The notes: generated by a model not told the origin, from the letters alone. A stretch of 59,038 nt of DNA from Bacillota bacterium (GCA_018816905.1 JAHIVB010000007.1:1-59038); one strand, 5' to 3'; shown: positions 1-8,648, counted from the stretch's first letter. Made by a program: numbers and translations.

Positions 1-1
1 C

Positions 2-157
2 ACTCGAAGTGTAAGAGATTTTTACGAGGTCAAGCCTCAGGGTTTAAACATCCCTTCGGCCTCATTATATCACTACCCTAAAAAAAATAAAACAAAAAAG
101 CTAAAAGCTTTAAAACTACTCTTAGCTTTAGTATACGAAAACGGCATTCGGATTTAA
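2..157 (+). CDS. possible C-terminal fragment of an unidentified protein
   Basis: A plus-strand frame is open from the window edge to a TAA at 155-157 and would give about 51 residues, Lys-rich near its end. I do not recognise it. The stop lies in the loop of a strong plus-strand terminator (143-177), a position typical of a real gene end, and this is the main support. The segment around 27-65 has several short complementary stretches, so it could instead be the 3' part of an RNA element. The preceding sequence would decide. Confidence 0.3.
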   Translation, partial: TRSVRDFYEVKPQGLNIPSASLYHYPKKNKTKKLKALKLLLALVYENGIRI

Positions 158-177
158 TCGAATGCCTTTGTTTTTTT
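143..177 (+). terminator. intrinsic terminator
   Basis: Perfect 8-bp stem GGCATTCG (143-150) with CGAATGCC (159-166), followed by TTTGTTTTTTT. It ends the plus-strand transcript entering the window and also sits directly downstream of the convergent def gene. Confidence 0.8.
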
Positions 178-757
178 ATTCGGTTTGAGGTACTTCTTCC
201 GTAAATATGACAGGCTTCAAATCCGGTAAGGATTCTTTGACTTTATCGATGAATAAAATTCCTTGAAGGTGGTCATATTCATGTTGGAATACAATTCCCG
301 GATAACTGGACAGTTTCAATAAGACTTCACTTGCTTCGCCATTATCAAGATCAATCAAAAAAGCTTTTGCCTTGATTCTCTGAGCTCTAGGAACCAATCC
401 GTTTTTCTCTTCGTCAACGGATAAGCATCCTTCCCCACCAGGAAGGTAAGTTTTTTCTTCTGAAGAAGAGATAATCTTTGGATTGACGATTGCATAAGAA
501 TAGAGATACTCTCCTCTTTCATCGGTTGTGTGCATACAAAACATTTTTTTTGGTATGCCAATTTGAGGAGCTGCAATTCCAACGCTTGGCCTTAGTCCGT
601 ACTTTTCGACTTTTTCAGGGTCTTGAGAGTTTTTTACATATTCCATCATTTTTTTGATGGTTCTAAAATCGACTTCACTTAAAGGAACCGTCACATCAAC
701 AGCTCTTTTTCTTAAAATCGGATTTCCTTCTTGTATGATATCTTTCATTAACAACAT
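176..757 (-). CDS. def: peptide deformylase
   Basis: This is a metal-dependent enzyme that removes the N-formyl group from nascent proteins in the cytosol. All three family motifs are present: GIAAPQIG (motif 1), EGCLSV with the metal-ligand Cys (motif 2), and HEYDHLQG with two ligand His and the catalytic Glu (motif 3). The length of 193 residues is slightly long for a Gram-positive (type 2) deformylase and fits its typical insertions. The frame extends upstream to a TTG at 769. ATG 757 is preferred because GGTGA lies just before it and the promoter at 774-802 would place the transcript start near 767. It is monocistronic and divergent from the debranching enzyme. Confidence 0.95.
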   Translation of the reverse strand: MLLMKDIIQEGNPILRKRAVDVTVPLSEVDFRTIKKMMEYVKNSQDPEKVEKYGLRPSVGIAAPQIGIPKKMFCMHTTDERGEYLYSYAIVNPKIISSSEEKTYLPGGEGCLSVDEEKNGLVPRAQRIKAKAFLIDLDNGEASEVLLKLSSYPGIVFQHEYDHLQGILFIDKVKESLPDLKPVIFTEEVPQTE

Positions 758-773
758 ATTTATCACCAAATAT

Positions 774-802
774 ATTATACCATGTTTCTTTCGAATAATT
801 CA
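774..802 (-). promoter_or_regulatory. def promoter
   Basis: On the minus strand TTGAAT is followed after 18 nt by TATAAT (779-774). The predicted transcript start is about 10 nt before the def ATG, so the leader is very short. This supports the ATG at 757 over the upstream TTG. Confidence 0.65.
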
Positions 803-820
803 AAAAAAGCACCTTGAATA

Positions 821-829
821 TGATAAAAT
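821..829 (+). promoter_or_regulatory. extended -10 promoter of the debranching-enzyme gene
   Basis: TGATAAAAT is an extended -10 element about 30 nt upstream of the start at 859. No convincing -35 is seen. The same TGA/TGT plus TATAAT-like pattern recurs before several genes in this window. Confidence 0.4.
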
Positions 830-858
830 AGAATCAGTTTGAATGGGGTGAAACATCC

Positions 859-2832
859 ATGGATCAAGTTAAAAATAATAATCTGAACTCTTATCTTCCC
901 GGGCATAACGAATGGGTCTTAGGTAATGGCATTGGTGGTTATTCCAGTCTTTCGTCGACCTCGGAATGCGAACGAAAACATCATGCTCTTTTAGTCGCAT
1001 CCAAACTCCCTCCAACCAATCGAAAAGTGTTGCTTCAAAATATCCTTGAAAGAGTTGAATTTGGGGGAAATACGATTCCTTTTATTTGTCCGGATTCAAC
1101 TGAATCAAAATCAAATGGCATTCTGATGGAATTTTCCACTTATTGGTTTCCGCGGTATTTGTACACGCATGATCTTTTCTTAACGACAAAAGAAATTTCT
1201 ACATATTACGGACATAATACCGTTGCCATTGTCTACGAATTCCATCCCCTCATCGATTTAAAACTGATATTGACACCCCTTTTTAATAATCGCTCTCATT
1301 CGGAAGTGTCAACGCAAGATTCTTTGATTTTTAAATCAGAGTTAAATAAACGACATCTCATACTTTCTTCAGGAAATGAAGTCATTCATTTTAAGATTTC
1401 AGAAGGAGAATTCGTTCAAAAAGAATCTCCAATATCTCCGGAGATCAGATTTGAAAAAGATGAAGCTACTGGAGACAACCGCGTCGATTATGCTTATCAG
1501 CCCTATGATATTGAGATTCAATTTACAAAAGGAAAAAAGAAAAGAATTGAAATCGTTTGTTCGGATCAGCAAGTCCATAAACTAAGTGCTCGAAGAATCA
1601 TCGACGAGACGAGTTTAAGACGTATTTCGTTAGTTCATGAAGCTTCTCTTAAATCAAATGATCAAATTCTCAATCAAGCCATCCCGAAATTAATCCTATC
1701 AAGTGACGATTTTGTTTGTTACCGTGAATCTACCAAAGCAATGACAGTACTTGCAGGATTTCCTTGGTTTACAGATTGGGGAAGAGATACGATGATATCT
1801 TTTGAAGGCCTGCTATTGGTGACTAAAAGATATAAAGAAGCACTAGAAGTATTGAAATCTTTTGCGAAATATGAGAAGAACGGTTTGATTCCAAACATGT
1901 TTCCAGATCATGGATCGGCTCCATTCTATAATACGGTGGATGCCTCTTTATGGTATATTCATGCAATCTATCAGTATTATATGTACACATCAGACCTATC
2001 ATCTGTAGAAGAACTGTTCTATCCAGTAATGGAGTCGATAATCAAACATTATAAATCAGGAACGGACAACTTCATTTTCATGGACAAAGACGGATTGATT
2101 CATGCGGGTTCAGGACTGGATCAAGTGACTTGGATGGATGTTAGAATCAATGGGGAAGTCATTACGCCTCGCCATGGCAAACCTGTTGAAATTAATGCAT
2201 TATGGTACAATGCACTCCAAATCATGAATCATTTTGAATCTTTAAAGCCATCTCCAAATTTGGAATATACTACACTTGCAATACTTGTGAAGAAGAGTTT
2301 TAAATCAAAATTCTGGAATTCTACTTTGAAATGTCTTTATGATGTAGTAGACCCATTGGATCCTTCCATCAGACCGAATCAGATCTATGCGATCTCTTTG
2401 CCCTTTTCAATGCTTGAAAAGTCACAATCTGAACAAATATTAAAAGTTGTAAAAGAGGAACTTTTGGATGTCTATGGCATCAGAACACTTTCAATCAACA
2501 ACCCAAAGTTCATGAAGGAATATTCTGGCGATATCGTTCATAGGGACCATGCCTATCATATGGGGACCAGTTGGGGATTTTTGATGGGAACTTATCTTTA
2601 TGCAGTGCTTCATCTTCACAACTTTTCAGAAAATGCAGTAAAAGAAGTAACTGATAAACTTCGTCAAGTCTTAAATACGCTTGATGAAGGATGTATCAAT
2701 AGCATTGCCGAAGTGTTTGACGGATTGGACGGGTTTGGATCGAAAGGCTGTTTTGCACAAGCGTGGTCTGTCGCAGAAATCTTGAGAGTATTGGCAGAAC
2801 TCTCTAAGGAGGAATCTCATGAGAATCGATAA
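859..2832 (+). CDS. glycogen debranching enzyme, amylo-alpha-1,6-glucosidase type (GH133)
   Basis: This 657-residue cytosolic enzyme would hydrolyse alpha-1,6 branch points of glycogen-like glucans. The N-terminal domain opens with the family signature EWVLGNGIGGYSS and KHHALLVAS. The (alpha/alpha)6 catalytic domain carries GFPWFTDWGRDTMIS near residue 300, NTVDASLWYI, GLDQVTWMDV and KPVEINALWYNAL, all characteristic of bacterial/archaeal debranching enzymes of the GDE C-terminal family. The start has GGGGTGA about 8 nt upstream. The end overlaps rsuA by 14 nt, so the two are probably co-transcribed. With the pullulanase at 13.1 kb it indicates alpha-glucan use or storage. Confidence 0.92.
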   Translation: MDQVKNNNLNSYLPGHNEWVLGNGIGGYSSLSSTSECERKHHALLVASKLPPTNRKVLLQNILERVEFGGNTIPFICPDSTESKSNGILMEFSTYWFPRYLYTHDLFLTTKEISTYYGHNTVAIVYEFHPLIDLKLILTPLFNNRSHSEVSTQDSLIFKSELNKRHLILSSGNEVIHFKISEGEFVQKESPISPEIRFEKDEATGDNRVDYAYQPYDIEIQFTKGKKKRIEIVCSDQQVHKLSARRIIDETSLRRISLVHEASLKSNDQILNQAIPKLILSSDDFVCYRESTKAMTVLAGFPWFTDWGRDTMISFEGLLLVTKRYKEALEVLKSFAKYEKNGLIPNMFPDHGSAPFYNTVDASLWYIHAIYQYYMYTSDLSSVEELFYPVMESIIKHYKSGTDNFIFMDKDGLIHAGSGLDQVTWMDVRINGEVITPRHGKPVEINALWYNALQIMNHFESLKPSPNLEYTTLAILVKKSFKSKFWNSTLKCLYDVVDPLDPSIRPNQIYAISLPFSMLEKSQSEQILKVVKEELLDVYGIRTLSINNPKFMKEYSGDIVHRDHAYHMGTSWGFLMGTYLYAVLHLHNFSENAVKEVTDKLRQVLNTLDEGCINSIAEVFDGLDGFGSKGCFAQAWSVAEILRVLAELSKEESHENR

Positions 2833-3529
2833 ATTTCTATCAAATTTAAAATTTGGTACAAGAAAAGAAGTCAAGGAACAAATGAAAAAAGGCATTGTCT
2901 CAGTCAATGGAATTCTTGTGAAGGATGGTTCTGAAAACATCAATCCCGAGACGGATATCGTTTATTTTGATCAAGAAGAAATCTATTACAAAAACCCGAT
3001 TACCTTGATGATGAACAAACCTGCTGGAGTAGTATCTGCAAATACAGATGCCTTTGATCAAACAGTGATGGATCTATTGCCTGAAAAATATCAGAGATTT
3101 GATTTCAACATTGCAGGTAGATTGGATAAAGACACGGAAGGAATGCTGATACTGACAACGGATGGTGCATTGTTGCACAAAATCATTAGTCCCAACAAAG
3201 ATGTATACAAGTCTTATTATGTCAAACTAGATAGCCCGATTACTTCGCTTAAAAAACTCGAAGAAGGGGTTACGATTAATGATGGCAAAGACCAACCTTA
3301 TCTTACCAAACCAGCATACTCAGAGATTATCGATGAAACGACCTGCATTTTAAGAATCTCAGAAGGAAAGTTTCATCAAGTTAAAAGAATGTTTGAATCA
3401 GTGGGTCTCAATGTTGTTTATCTAAAGCGGATCGCAATCGGATCTCTCAAACTGGATTCTTCCCTAGGCTTGGGCGAGGTTACAGAATTGTCGGAAAAAG
3501 ATATCCTGAAAATATTTGAAGGAATATGA
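2819..3529 (+). CDS. rsuA: rRNA small-subunit pseudouridine synthase, RsuA family
   Basis: It isomerises a specific uridine, probably in 16S rRNA, to pseudouridine. The N-terminal S4 RNA-binding domain (MRIDKFLSNLKFGTRKEV) is followed by the catalytic domain with AGRLDKDTEGMLILT near residue 100, containing the catalytic Asp, and by the C-terminal GKFHQVKRMFESVG motif typical of RsuA/RluB/E/F enzymes. The length of 236 residues is normal. It overlaps the end of the debranching gene, and AAGGAGG lies inside that gene just before the ATG, so translation is probably coupled. Confidence 0.92.
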   Translation: MRIDKFLSNLKFGTRKEVKEQMKKGIVSVNGILVKDGSENINPETDIVYFDQEEIYYKNPITLMMNKPAGVVSANTDAFDQTVMDLLPEKYQRFDFNIAGRLDKDTEGMLILTTDGALLHKIISPNKDVYKSYYVKLDSPITSLKKLEEGVTINDGKDQPYLTKPAYSEIIDETTCILRISEGKFHQVKRMFESVGLNVVYLKRIAIGSLKLDSSLGLGEVTELSEKDILKIFEGI

Positions 3530-3551
3530 TATAATATGAACAGGTGATTTT

Positions 3552-3929
3552 ATGAATCAAACAGAATTGATTGTAGAAACATATGAAATAGCGGATGAAT
3601 TGAAACAATCCATTCTCTATAAAGATGTCATAGAAGCGTTGGATCGTCTTTTAAGTCAAGAAGAGACAAGAAATTTAATTGAAACATTCAATAAATACAA
3701 AGCGACTTATGAAGAAGCTTTGCCAATGAAAAAACATTATCCGGGGTTCAAACAAATTGCTCAAAACTTTATTGAATCCAAAACGAAACTCTACACTCAT
3801 AAAGATTACATCACTTACCAACAAAAACTAAGCACCTTGAATCACGCTCTTGAAGATTTTTCGGACGGTCTCAATGAGTTGTTGAAAAGTTGCTATATCG
3901 ATACTGTGCATTCCTGCAAGAAAGTGTGA
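3552..3929 (+). CDS. ylbF: YlbF family regulator
   Basis: This is a small alpha-helical protein of 125 residues of the YlbF/YmcA family. In Bacillus YlbF, YmcA and YaaT form an Fe-S complex that works with RNase Y in mRNA maturation and affects biofilm formation, competence and sporulation. The sequence fits the family along its length, with an early helix (IADELKQSILYKDVIEALD) and the RNLIETFNKYK segment. A short Cys-containing tail (SCYIDTVHSC) is visible. It is followed after 4 nt by ylbG, the usual order. The function here is inferred from the family only. Confidence 0.8.
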   Translation: MNQTELIVETYEIADELKQSILYKDVIEALDRLLSQEETRNLIETFNKYKATYEEALPMKKHYPGFKQIAQNFIESKTKLYTHKDYITYQQKLSTLNHALEDFSDGLNELLKSCYIDTVHSCKKV

Positions 3930-3933
3930 TAAT

Positions 3934-4164
3934 ATGGTTAAAAGAAAAGGGTTCATCATTTACTTCAAAAGTAAAAAAATACTCAAAGACATCAAAAAAT
4001 TCCATGTGAATATAACCTATGTCAATGACAAACTCAATTATGCGGTTGGTTTTGTAGACGACCCTTATTATGAAAGTACAAAGGTCAGATTACTACAAAA
4101 CAAAGCCATAAAAAAGGTCGAGGAATCTTTAATCGACATGGATCATTTAGAGTTCGAAGAATAA
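3934..4164 (+). CDS. ylbG: YlbG family protein (DUF2129)
   Basis: A 76-residue protein with the conserved beginning KRKGFIIYFKSKK, the segment YVNDKLNYAVGFVDD, and a C-terminal acidic end. This matches the short DUF2129 family that follows ylbF in Bacillota. Its biochemical role is unknown. It lies 4 nt behind ylbF and ends just before the rpsP promoter. Confidence 0.82.
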   Translation: MVKRKGFIIYFKSKKILKDIKKFHVNITYVNDKLNYAVGFVDDPYYESTKVRLLQNKAIKKVEESLIDMDHLEFEE

Positions 4165-4189
4165 ATTTACATCTGTCAAGAAAAAAACA

Positions 4190-4218
4190 TTGACAGTTTG
4201 ACATTTATCTGGTAAAAT
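4190..4218 (+). promoter_or_regulatory. rpsP promoter
   Basis: A consensus TTGACA (4190-4195) is followed after 17 nt by TAAAAT (4213-4218). It drives rpsP-khpA and probably the DUF523 gene, consistent with high ribosomal-protein expression. Confidence 0.85.
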
Positions 4219-4252
4219 ATTCATGATTTTTGATAAACAGGAGGAAACGAAC

Positions 4253-4522
4253 ATGGTGAAAATTAGACTTCAAAGATTTGGAACGACGAAACGCCCATTC
4301 TATCGCATCGTAGCTGCTGAGGCTAAAAAAGCGAGAGACGGAAAATACTTGGAAATCATCGGCCAATATGATCCAACGAAGGAACCGGCATTTGTCCAAA
4401 TCAACTCTGAATTAGCATTGAAATGGCTTGGCAACGGGGCTCAACCAACCGATACTGTTAAAAACTTATTCACTAAAGCTGGCGTGAACGCGGCTTTCCT
4501 TGCATCAAAGAAAACGAAGTAA
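4253..4522 (+). CDS. rpsP: 30S ribosomal protein S16
   Basis: S16 is a small-subunit protein needed early in 30S assembly. The start [20 protein letters not shown] is diagnostic, followed by [16 protein letters not shown] and the [16 protein letters not shown] segment. The ATG at 4253 is preceded by AGGAGGA. An in-frame extension to 4223 exists but lies between promoter and SD and is not part of the protein. The length of 89 residues is normal. It is the first gene of an operon with khpA. Confidence 0.97.
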   Translation: MVKIRLQRFGTTKRPFYRIVAAEAKKARDGKYLEIIGQYDPTKEPAFVQINSELALKWLGNGAQPTDTVKNLFTKAGVNAAFLASKKTK

Positions 4523-4535
4523 GGATCTCCCACTT

Positions 4536-4787
4536 ATGGCAGTTAATTTTGAAAAGTTAATTCTCGATTTGGTTACACCACTTGTTATCCATCCCGAAGA
4601 TTTATTGGTGAAGAAATTTTCGGAAGATGAAGCTTCCATTACGATTCAAGTGCTTGTTAATAAGGAAGATTTAGGTCGCGTCATCGGAAAAGGTGGCAAG
4701 ATTGCGAATGCAATCAGAACGATATCTTACGCAGCGGCATCAAGAATTGGTAAACGAATCAATATTGATATTGACTCGTTTGAATAA
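4536..4787 (+). CDS. khpA: KH-domain RNA-binding protein KhpA
   Basis: An 83-residue single KH-domain protein. The GxxG loop GRVIGKGGKIANAIRT near residues 50-65 is the RNA-contacting element. In Gram-positives KhpA pairs with KhpB/Jag and affects cell elongation and mRNA binding. It follows rpsP directly, the usual place for khpA (ylqC). ATG 4536, with AAGGA about 10 nt upstream, is chosen over the in-frame start at 4500, which would overlap rpsP. Confidence 0.93.
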   Translation: MAVNFEKLILDLVTPLVIHPEDLLVKKFSEDEASITIQVLVNKEDLGRVIGKGGKIANAIRTISYAAASRIGKRINIDIDSFE

Positions 4788-4805
4788 ATTGTAAAGAGGT
4801 CTACT

Positions 4806-5243
4806 ATGGAACAAGTAATTGCAGTCAGTGCCTGCTTGCTCGGGTTTCACTGCAGATATGACGGAGCGTCCAACATGGACGTCAACCTGATCAAAAAATT
4901 AAAAGGGAAAAGAGTCATTCCGATTTGTCCTGAACAACTCGGAGGCTTATCGACGCCTCGAATCCCATCTGAAATCATGGAAGACGGTGAAACCGTTTAT
5001 GATAAAGAAGGGCACGACGTAACGGCTTATTTCGATCGCGGGAAAAAAGCAACGCTTGTCATCCTTCAAAGCGAAGGATGTAAACATGCAATTTTACAAG
5101 ACGGATCTCCTTCTTGTGGTTATAAAACCATCCACGATGGAAGCTTTACAGGCAAACTCATTCCTGGAGAAGGCATTACTTGCAAGTACCTCAAAGCAAA
5201 TGGAATTTCAATCATTGATGTTACAGAAGAAGGAGAGCTGTAG
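4806..5243 (+). CDS. DUF523 family protein
   Basis: A 145-residue cytosolic protein of unknown function. It has the DUF523 signature residues: VSACLLGFHCRYDG at the N-terminus, ICPEQLGGLSTPR, a central EGCKHAI and DGSPSCGY. The conserved Cys residues (first CLLG, CPE, SPSCG) look like metal or Fe-S ligands, which is inference. It follows khpA after 18 nt with AGAGGT before the ATG, and ends in an intrinsic terminator. Confidence 0.85.
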   Translation: MEQVIAVSACLLGFHCRYDGASNMDVNLIKKLKGKRVIPICPEQLGGLSTPRIPSEIMEDGETVYDKEGHDVTAYFDRGKKATLVILQSEGCKHAILQDGSPSCGYKTIHDGSFTGKLIPGEGITCKYLKANGISIIDVTEEGEL

Positions 5244-5259
5244 TGCTCCCTTTTTTTTG
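5229..5259 (+). terminator. intrinsic terminator after the DUF523 gene
   Basis: AGG-A-GAGC pairs with GCTC-CCT across a short loop that contains the stop codon of the gene, followed by eight T residues. There is one bulged A. Confidence 0.65.
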
Positions 5260-5292
5260 TGACAAAATTCCCCTCAAAAATCAATTAAAATA

Positions 5293-5301
5293 TGTTATAA
5301 T
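5293..5301 (+). promoter_or_regulatory. extended -10 promoter of the DEAD-box helicase gene
   Basis: TGTTATAAT (5293-5301) is a good extended -10. No clear -35 at the right distance. It places the transcript start near 5308, so the in-frame TTG at 5305 is unlikely to be the start codon. Confidence 0.55.
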
Positions 5302-5331
5302 AACTTGTCAGTATGGCAGAAAGAAGAAAAT

Positions 5332-6936
5332 ATGGATATAAGAAAAGAAATAGAAAAAGCAATTGAAGAAATGGGGTTTGTAGAATTTACAGACATCCAA
5401 AAACAAACCATCCCACTATTGTTGGAAGGACATGACGTTATCGGACATTCACACACCGGAACCGGTAAGACCGCTGCGTTTGGAATTCCGATTTTGGATA
5501 AACTTGATTTTACTCAAAACGTCGTTCAAGCATTAATCCTTGCGCCTACGAGAGAACTCGCAGTCCAAATCCACGATGAAATGATGAGAATGGCTAAATA
5601 CGTAGACAACTGTAAAATTGTCACTGTTTTTGGCGGAGATCCGATTACAAGACAAATTTATTCTCTCAAACAAAGACCACAAATCATCGTTGGAACTCCT
5701 GGGAGAACCCTCGATCATTTAAGAAGAAAAACTTTAAGACTTGAAAATGTCAAGTTCATGGTATTGGATGAGGCAGACGAAATGCTGAAAATGGGATTCC
5801 AAGAAGACATTGAGGCTGTTTTTCAAGCACTTCCAGTTGAACGCCAAACTCTAATGTTTTCAGCAACGATGCCAAAACCGATTTTGCATCTTGCGAAAAG
5901 CTACATGATTGAACCTGAGCATGTCAGAGTCATCGGAGAAGAATCAACGAATACCGATGTCGTACAACAATACTATAAAGTCAAACGCGAAAACAAAACA
6001 GAAGCTTTATATCGGCTTCTAAACATTTACAGACCGAAACTCGCTTTGGTTTTTTGCAATACCAAAGTCAAAGTGGATGAATTAACTCAAGAACTGATTG
6101 AAAGAGGAATCAACTGTGATAAGATTCATGGAGATCTCCCTCAAACGACACGTTTAGACGTTCTTAAAAAATTCCATAACGGAATGATCGAAGTGTTGAT
6201 TGCTACGGATGTCGCTGCTAGAGGACTTGACATCAAATCTGTTGAGGCTGTTTTCAATTACGATGTTCCCGAAAAAGCGGATTATTATGTCCATAGAATC
6301 GGCCGTACTGGTCGTATTGGAAATATCGGTTATTCTTTCACCTTAGTTTCAAAGGGAGAAATGAAACAAATCGAAGAAATCGAACGAATCATCAATTCTA
6401 AAATCAAAAAAAGAAACATCCCAACTTACGACAAAGTTCAAGATGTCAAAAATGACAAATTAATAGAAGAAATTACTAGAACATTCGAATCCGGTAATTT
6501 TGAAGAAGAATATGAGATTCTGAATAAAGCCATCAGCACAAAATTATCAGAGGACCAAATCATCGTCGCACTATTAAAAATGCTGAAAAGAGAAAACAAC
6601 GCGGCAATCAATAGTGCGGACATCAATGAAGAATTTGAATTCAAAACGAAAAAATTTGACAGAGATTCATCGAAGTCCTCTAGATTCCATTTGAATCTTG
6701 GTAAGAATTTTGATTTGAGTGTATCCGATATTCTTGATTTTGTACGTTCGAAAGTCCAAATCGAAAACAAAGACATTCAAGACATCGCTATTTTAACGGA
6801 GTTTTCATTCTTCTCCGTCCCACCTAAATATGCTGATGAAATCATGGCAAAATGCAACTTTACAAAACTGAAGGGTAAAAAAGCCGTATTATCCATCTCA
6901 CGGAAACCAAGAAAACCAACAAACTATAAGAGATAA
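5332..6936 (+). CDS. DEAD-box ATP-dependent RNA helicase with DbpA-type RNA-binding domain
   Basis: An ATP-dependent RNA helicase, probably acting in ribosome assembly, RNA decay or cold adaptation. All helicase motifs are visible: Q motif (FTDIQKQTIPLLL), HTGTGKTAAFG near residue 42, PTRELA, TPGR, VLDEADEML near 145, SATMP near 176, and HRIGRTGR near 320. The C-terminal ~80 residues fit the DbpA RNA-binding domain found in CshA/DeaD/DbpA proteins. It has 534 residues from ATG 5332, which is downstream of the predicted transcript start. CshA or DbpA orthology cannot be settled here, so no symbol is given. Confidence 0.93.
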   Translation: MDIRKEIEKAIEEMGFVEFTDIQKQTIPLLLEGHDVIGHSHTGTGKTAAFGIPILDKLDFTQNVVQALILAPTRELAVQIHDEMMRMAKYVDNCKIVTVFGGDPITRQIYSLKQRPQIIVGTPGRTLDHLRRKTLRLENVKFMVLDEADEMLKMGFQEDIEAVFQALPVERQTLMFSATMPKPILHLAKSYMIEPEHVRVIGEESTNTDVVQQYYKVKRENKTEALYRLLNIYRPKLALVFCNTKVKVDELTQELIERGINCDKIHGDLPQTTRLDVLKKFHNGMIEVLIATDVAARGLDIKSVEAVFNYDVPEKADYYVHRIGRTGRIGNIGYSFTLVSKGEMKQIEEIERIINSKIKKRNIPTYDKVQDVKNDKLIEEITRTFESGNFEEEYEILNKAISTKLSEDQIIVALLKMLKRENNAAINSADINEEFEFKTKKFDRDSSKSSRFHLNLGKNFDLSVSDILDFVRSKVQIENKDIQDIAILTEFSFFSVPPKYADEIMAKCNFTKLKGKKAVLSISRKPRKPTNYKR

Positions 6937-6956
6937 GGGCATTTATCGCCATAATA

Positions 6957-6984
6957 TTGACAAATCACGTGAACTAGATATAAT
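6957..6984 (+). promoter_or_regulatory. degV promoter
   Basis: TTGACA (6957-6962) is followed after 16 nt by TATAAT (6979-6984), 32 nt before the DegV start. Both hexamers are perfect consensus. Confidence 0.85.
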
Positions 6985-7015
6985 GAAATCATAAAGTATG
7001 TGAGGAGAATCGTTT

Positions 7016-7870
7016 ATGAAAAAGTTAGGCGTATTAGTATGCACCAATTCAGCACTTGATTACATTCCCCATGATTATGACATCAGAGTCATCCGCTCCA
7101 CCATTTTAATGGGTGGGAAAGAATACGTTGATTTTGAAGAATTGACCGCAAGCCAGTTTTATGAAATGATTGAAAGTGATTCCTCTTTATTCCCAAGGAC
7201 TGCGATGGCATCCACAGGAACCATGTTGGAAGCCTATGAGAAATTAAGAGACGAAGGTTGCGACGAAGCGATATTCATTACGATTTCATCTAAAATGAGT
7301 GGAATCTACGAAAACGCAATGATTGCAAAAAACATGGTTGAAGGTATCAAAGTAACCGTATTTGATTCTAAAACCGTAGGCTACCTTCAATGCAAAATGG
7401 CATTCTTGGCACATGATTTAGCAAATGAAGGAAAATCAATGGATGAAATCGTTGAAGCTCTTTCTTTTATTCGAGACAATAACCACATTTATTTCGCAGT
7501 CAAAGATCTGAAATTTTTAGTCAAGAACGGAAGATTATCAAATGCTGCAGGATTTGTTGCTGATGTATTGAAAATCAAGCCTCTCCTAGAAATCGACAAA
7601 AACGGCGCTGTTGTGACTGTTGAAAAAATCAGAACCTTTAGTAAAGCCGTAGAACGAGTTTTAGAAAAATTCCTCGAAGAAACGAAGGGAAAAGACATTG
7701 AACCCTTCATCATTCATGCGAATAACCCTGAAATTGCACAGTGGTTGAGAGAACAAGTTCTCGCTGCCAAACCGGAATTAAAGGAAATCAAAGATTATTT
7801 GTTAACACCTGCCGTAGGGGCACATTGTGGTCCGAAGGCAATTACGATTGGATATGTACTAAACCATTAG
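7016..7870 (+). CDS. DegV family fatty-acid-binding protein
   Basis: DegV proteins (FakB type) bind a fatty acid and present it to the kinase FakA for phosphorylation and incorporation into phospholipid. Family features are the N-terminal VLVCTNSALDY, RTAMASTGTMLEAYE (lipid-carboxylate contact region with Ser/Thr), ISSKMSGIYENA, VFDSKTV and the C-terminal VGAHCGPKAITIGY. The length of 284 residues is typical. ATG 7016 has GAGGAG upstream. No FakA-like kinase is in the window. It is followed after 10 nt by the padR gene, which may be in the same transcript. Confidence 0.9.
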   Translation: MKKLGVLVCTNSALDYIPHDYDIRVIRSTILMGGKEYVDFEELTASQFYEMIESDSSLFPRTAMASTGTMLEAYEKLRDEGCDEAIFITISSKMSGIYENAMIAKNMVEGIKVTVFDSKTVGYLQCKMAFLAHDLANEGKSMDEIVEALSFIRDNNHIYFAVKDLKFLVKNGRLSNAAGFVADVLKIKPLLEIDKNGAVVTVEKIRTFSKAVERVLEKFLEETKGKDIEPFIIHANNPEIAQWLREQVLAAKPELKEIKDYLLTPAVGAHCGPKAITIGYVLNH

Positions 7871-7880
7871 GGGTGATTCC

Positions 7881-8213
7881 ATGATTCACAGTGATGTCAT
7901 CAGAGGTCATATCGATACCATCATCTTGAAATTATTGATGGAAAAAGACATGTATGGATATGAAATTGCAAACGAGATTAAAGATCGAACCAAAAACAAG
8001 TTCAACATCAAGGAAGCGACGCTTTATAGCGTAGTTGGAAGACTTGAAACCAGGGAACTGATTGTTTCTTATACCGGTGAAAAAACGCACGGTGGAAAAA
8101 GAAGATACTACCGCGTCACTTCACTTGGCAAGGCTTATTACAAAGAAATGATTGAAGAATGGAAGTTGCTCCGAGAAATCATGAGAGACATGTTGGGAAG
8201 TGATGTTGAGTGA
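7881..8213 (+). CDS. PadR family transcriptional regulator
   Basis: A 110-residue PadR-type winged-helix DNA-binding protein. DTIILKLLMEKDMYGYEIANEI is the typical start, with the recognition helix around FNIKEATLYSVVGRLE, the wing GGKRRYYRVTSLG, and a C-terminal dimerisation helix. Its GTGA overlap with the following membrane-protein gene fits the common PadR plus membrane-partner cassette, in which PadR represses its own operon. The effector is unknown. Confidence 0.9.
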   Translation: MIHSDVIRGHIDTIILKLLMEKDMYGYEIANEIKDRTKNKFNIKEATLYSVVGRLETRELIVSYTGEKTHGGKRRYYRVTSLGKAYYKEMIEEWKLLREIMRDMLGSDVE

Positions 8214-8629
8214 ACAAAATCAAACATTTTGTTTCAAAGCTGTTAAAAGATTTTTTCAACCAAGACGATAAAAAAGAGTTAATCGAGATTCTTACACTTA
8301 GTTTAGAAGAAAAAGTAGAAGACCTTGTTGAACAAGGAACTCCAGTCGATGAAGCCATTGAAAAATCGATTAAAGAATTTGGTAATACCGACGATATATT
8401 GAATGCTTATCCAGAAAAACAGAAGAAGCAAAAAGCACTTCTTCAAGCGAGAAGAAGTCAGTTTTTCTTTGCACTTTTCGGATATATTCTGATTGTCGGG
8501 CTGGCTGTTTTCTTCAATTTGACCTTCTTTGATTTCTTTGGAGGAAAGTATTGGTTCGTTGTCGTCGCCATTGGTGTGTTCTTTTGGCCACTTGTAATGC
8601 TGTATCATTTAATCAGACAGTCAAAATAG
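8210..8629 (+). CDS. small membrane protein, PadR partner (HAAS/DUF1700-like)
   Basis: A 139-residue protein with a GTG start inside the padR stop (GTGA overlap, translational coupling). The N-terminal ~65 residues form a charged helical domain with a VDEAIEKSIKEFGNTDDIL segment like the HAAS/permease-prefix domains of PadR-linked membrane proteins. Two hydrophobic segments follow (about residues 84-104 and 110-133) and a short basic tail. The function is unknown, and membrane-stress or transport roles are usual guesses for such pairs. It ends in a clean terminator. Confidence 0.75.
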   Translation: MNKIKHFVSKLLKDFFNQDDKKELIEILTLSLEEKVEDLVEQGTPVDEAIEKSIKEFGNTDDILNAYPEKQKKQKALLQARRSQFFFALFGYILIVGLAVFFNLTFFDFFGGKYWFVVVAIGVFFWPLVMLYHLIRQSK

Positions 8630-8648
8630 ACGGAAATCGTCTATTTTT
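8624..8648 (+). terminator. intrinsic terminator after the padR operon
   Basis: AAATAGACG pairs with CGTCTATTT across a 5-nt loop, followed by a short T run. The stop codon of the membrane-protein gene lies in the stem. Confidence 0.75.

Noticed and set aside
27-65. Structured RNA at the window start
   Set aside because: Short complementary GAGG/CCTC segments exist, but no known RNA consensus is recognisable and the sequence is truncated.
5313-5400. Short alternative frame starting at ATG 5314 before the DEAD-box gene
   Set aside because: It runs out of frame into the helicase and stops early; no SD and no protein-like features.
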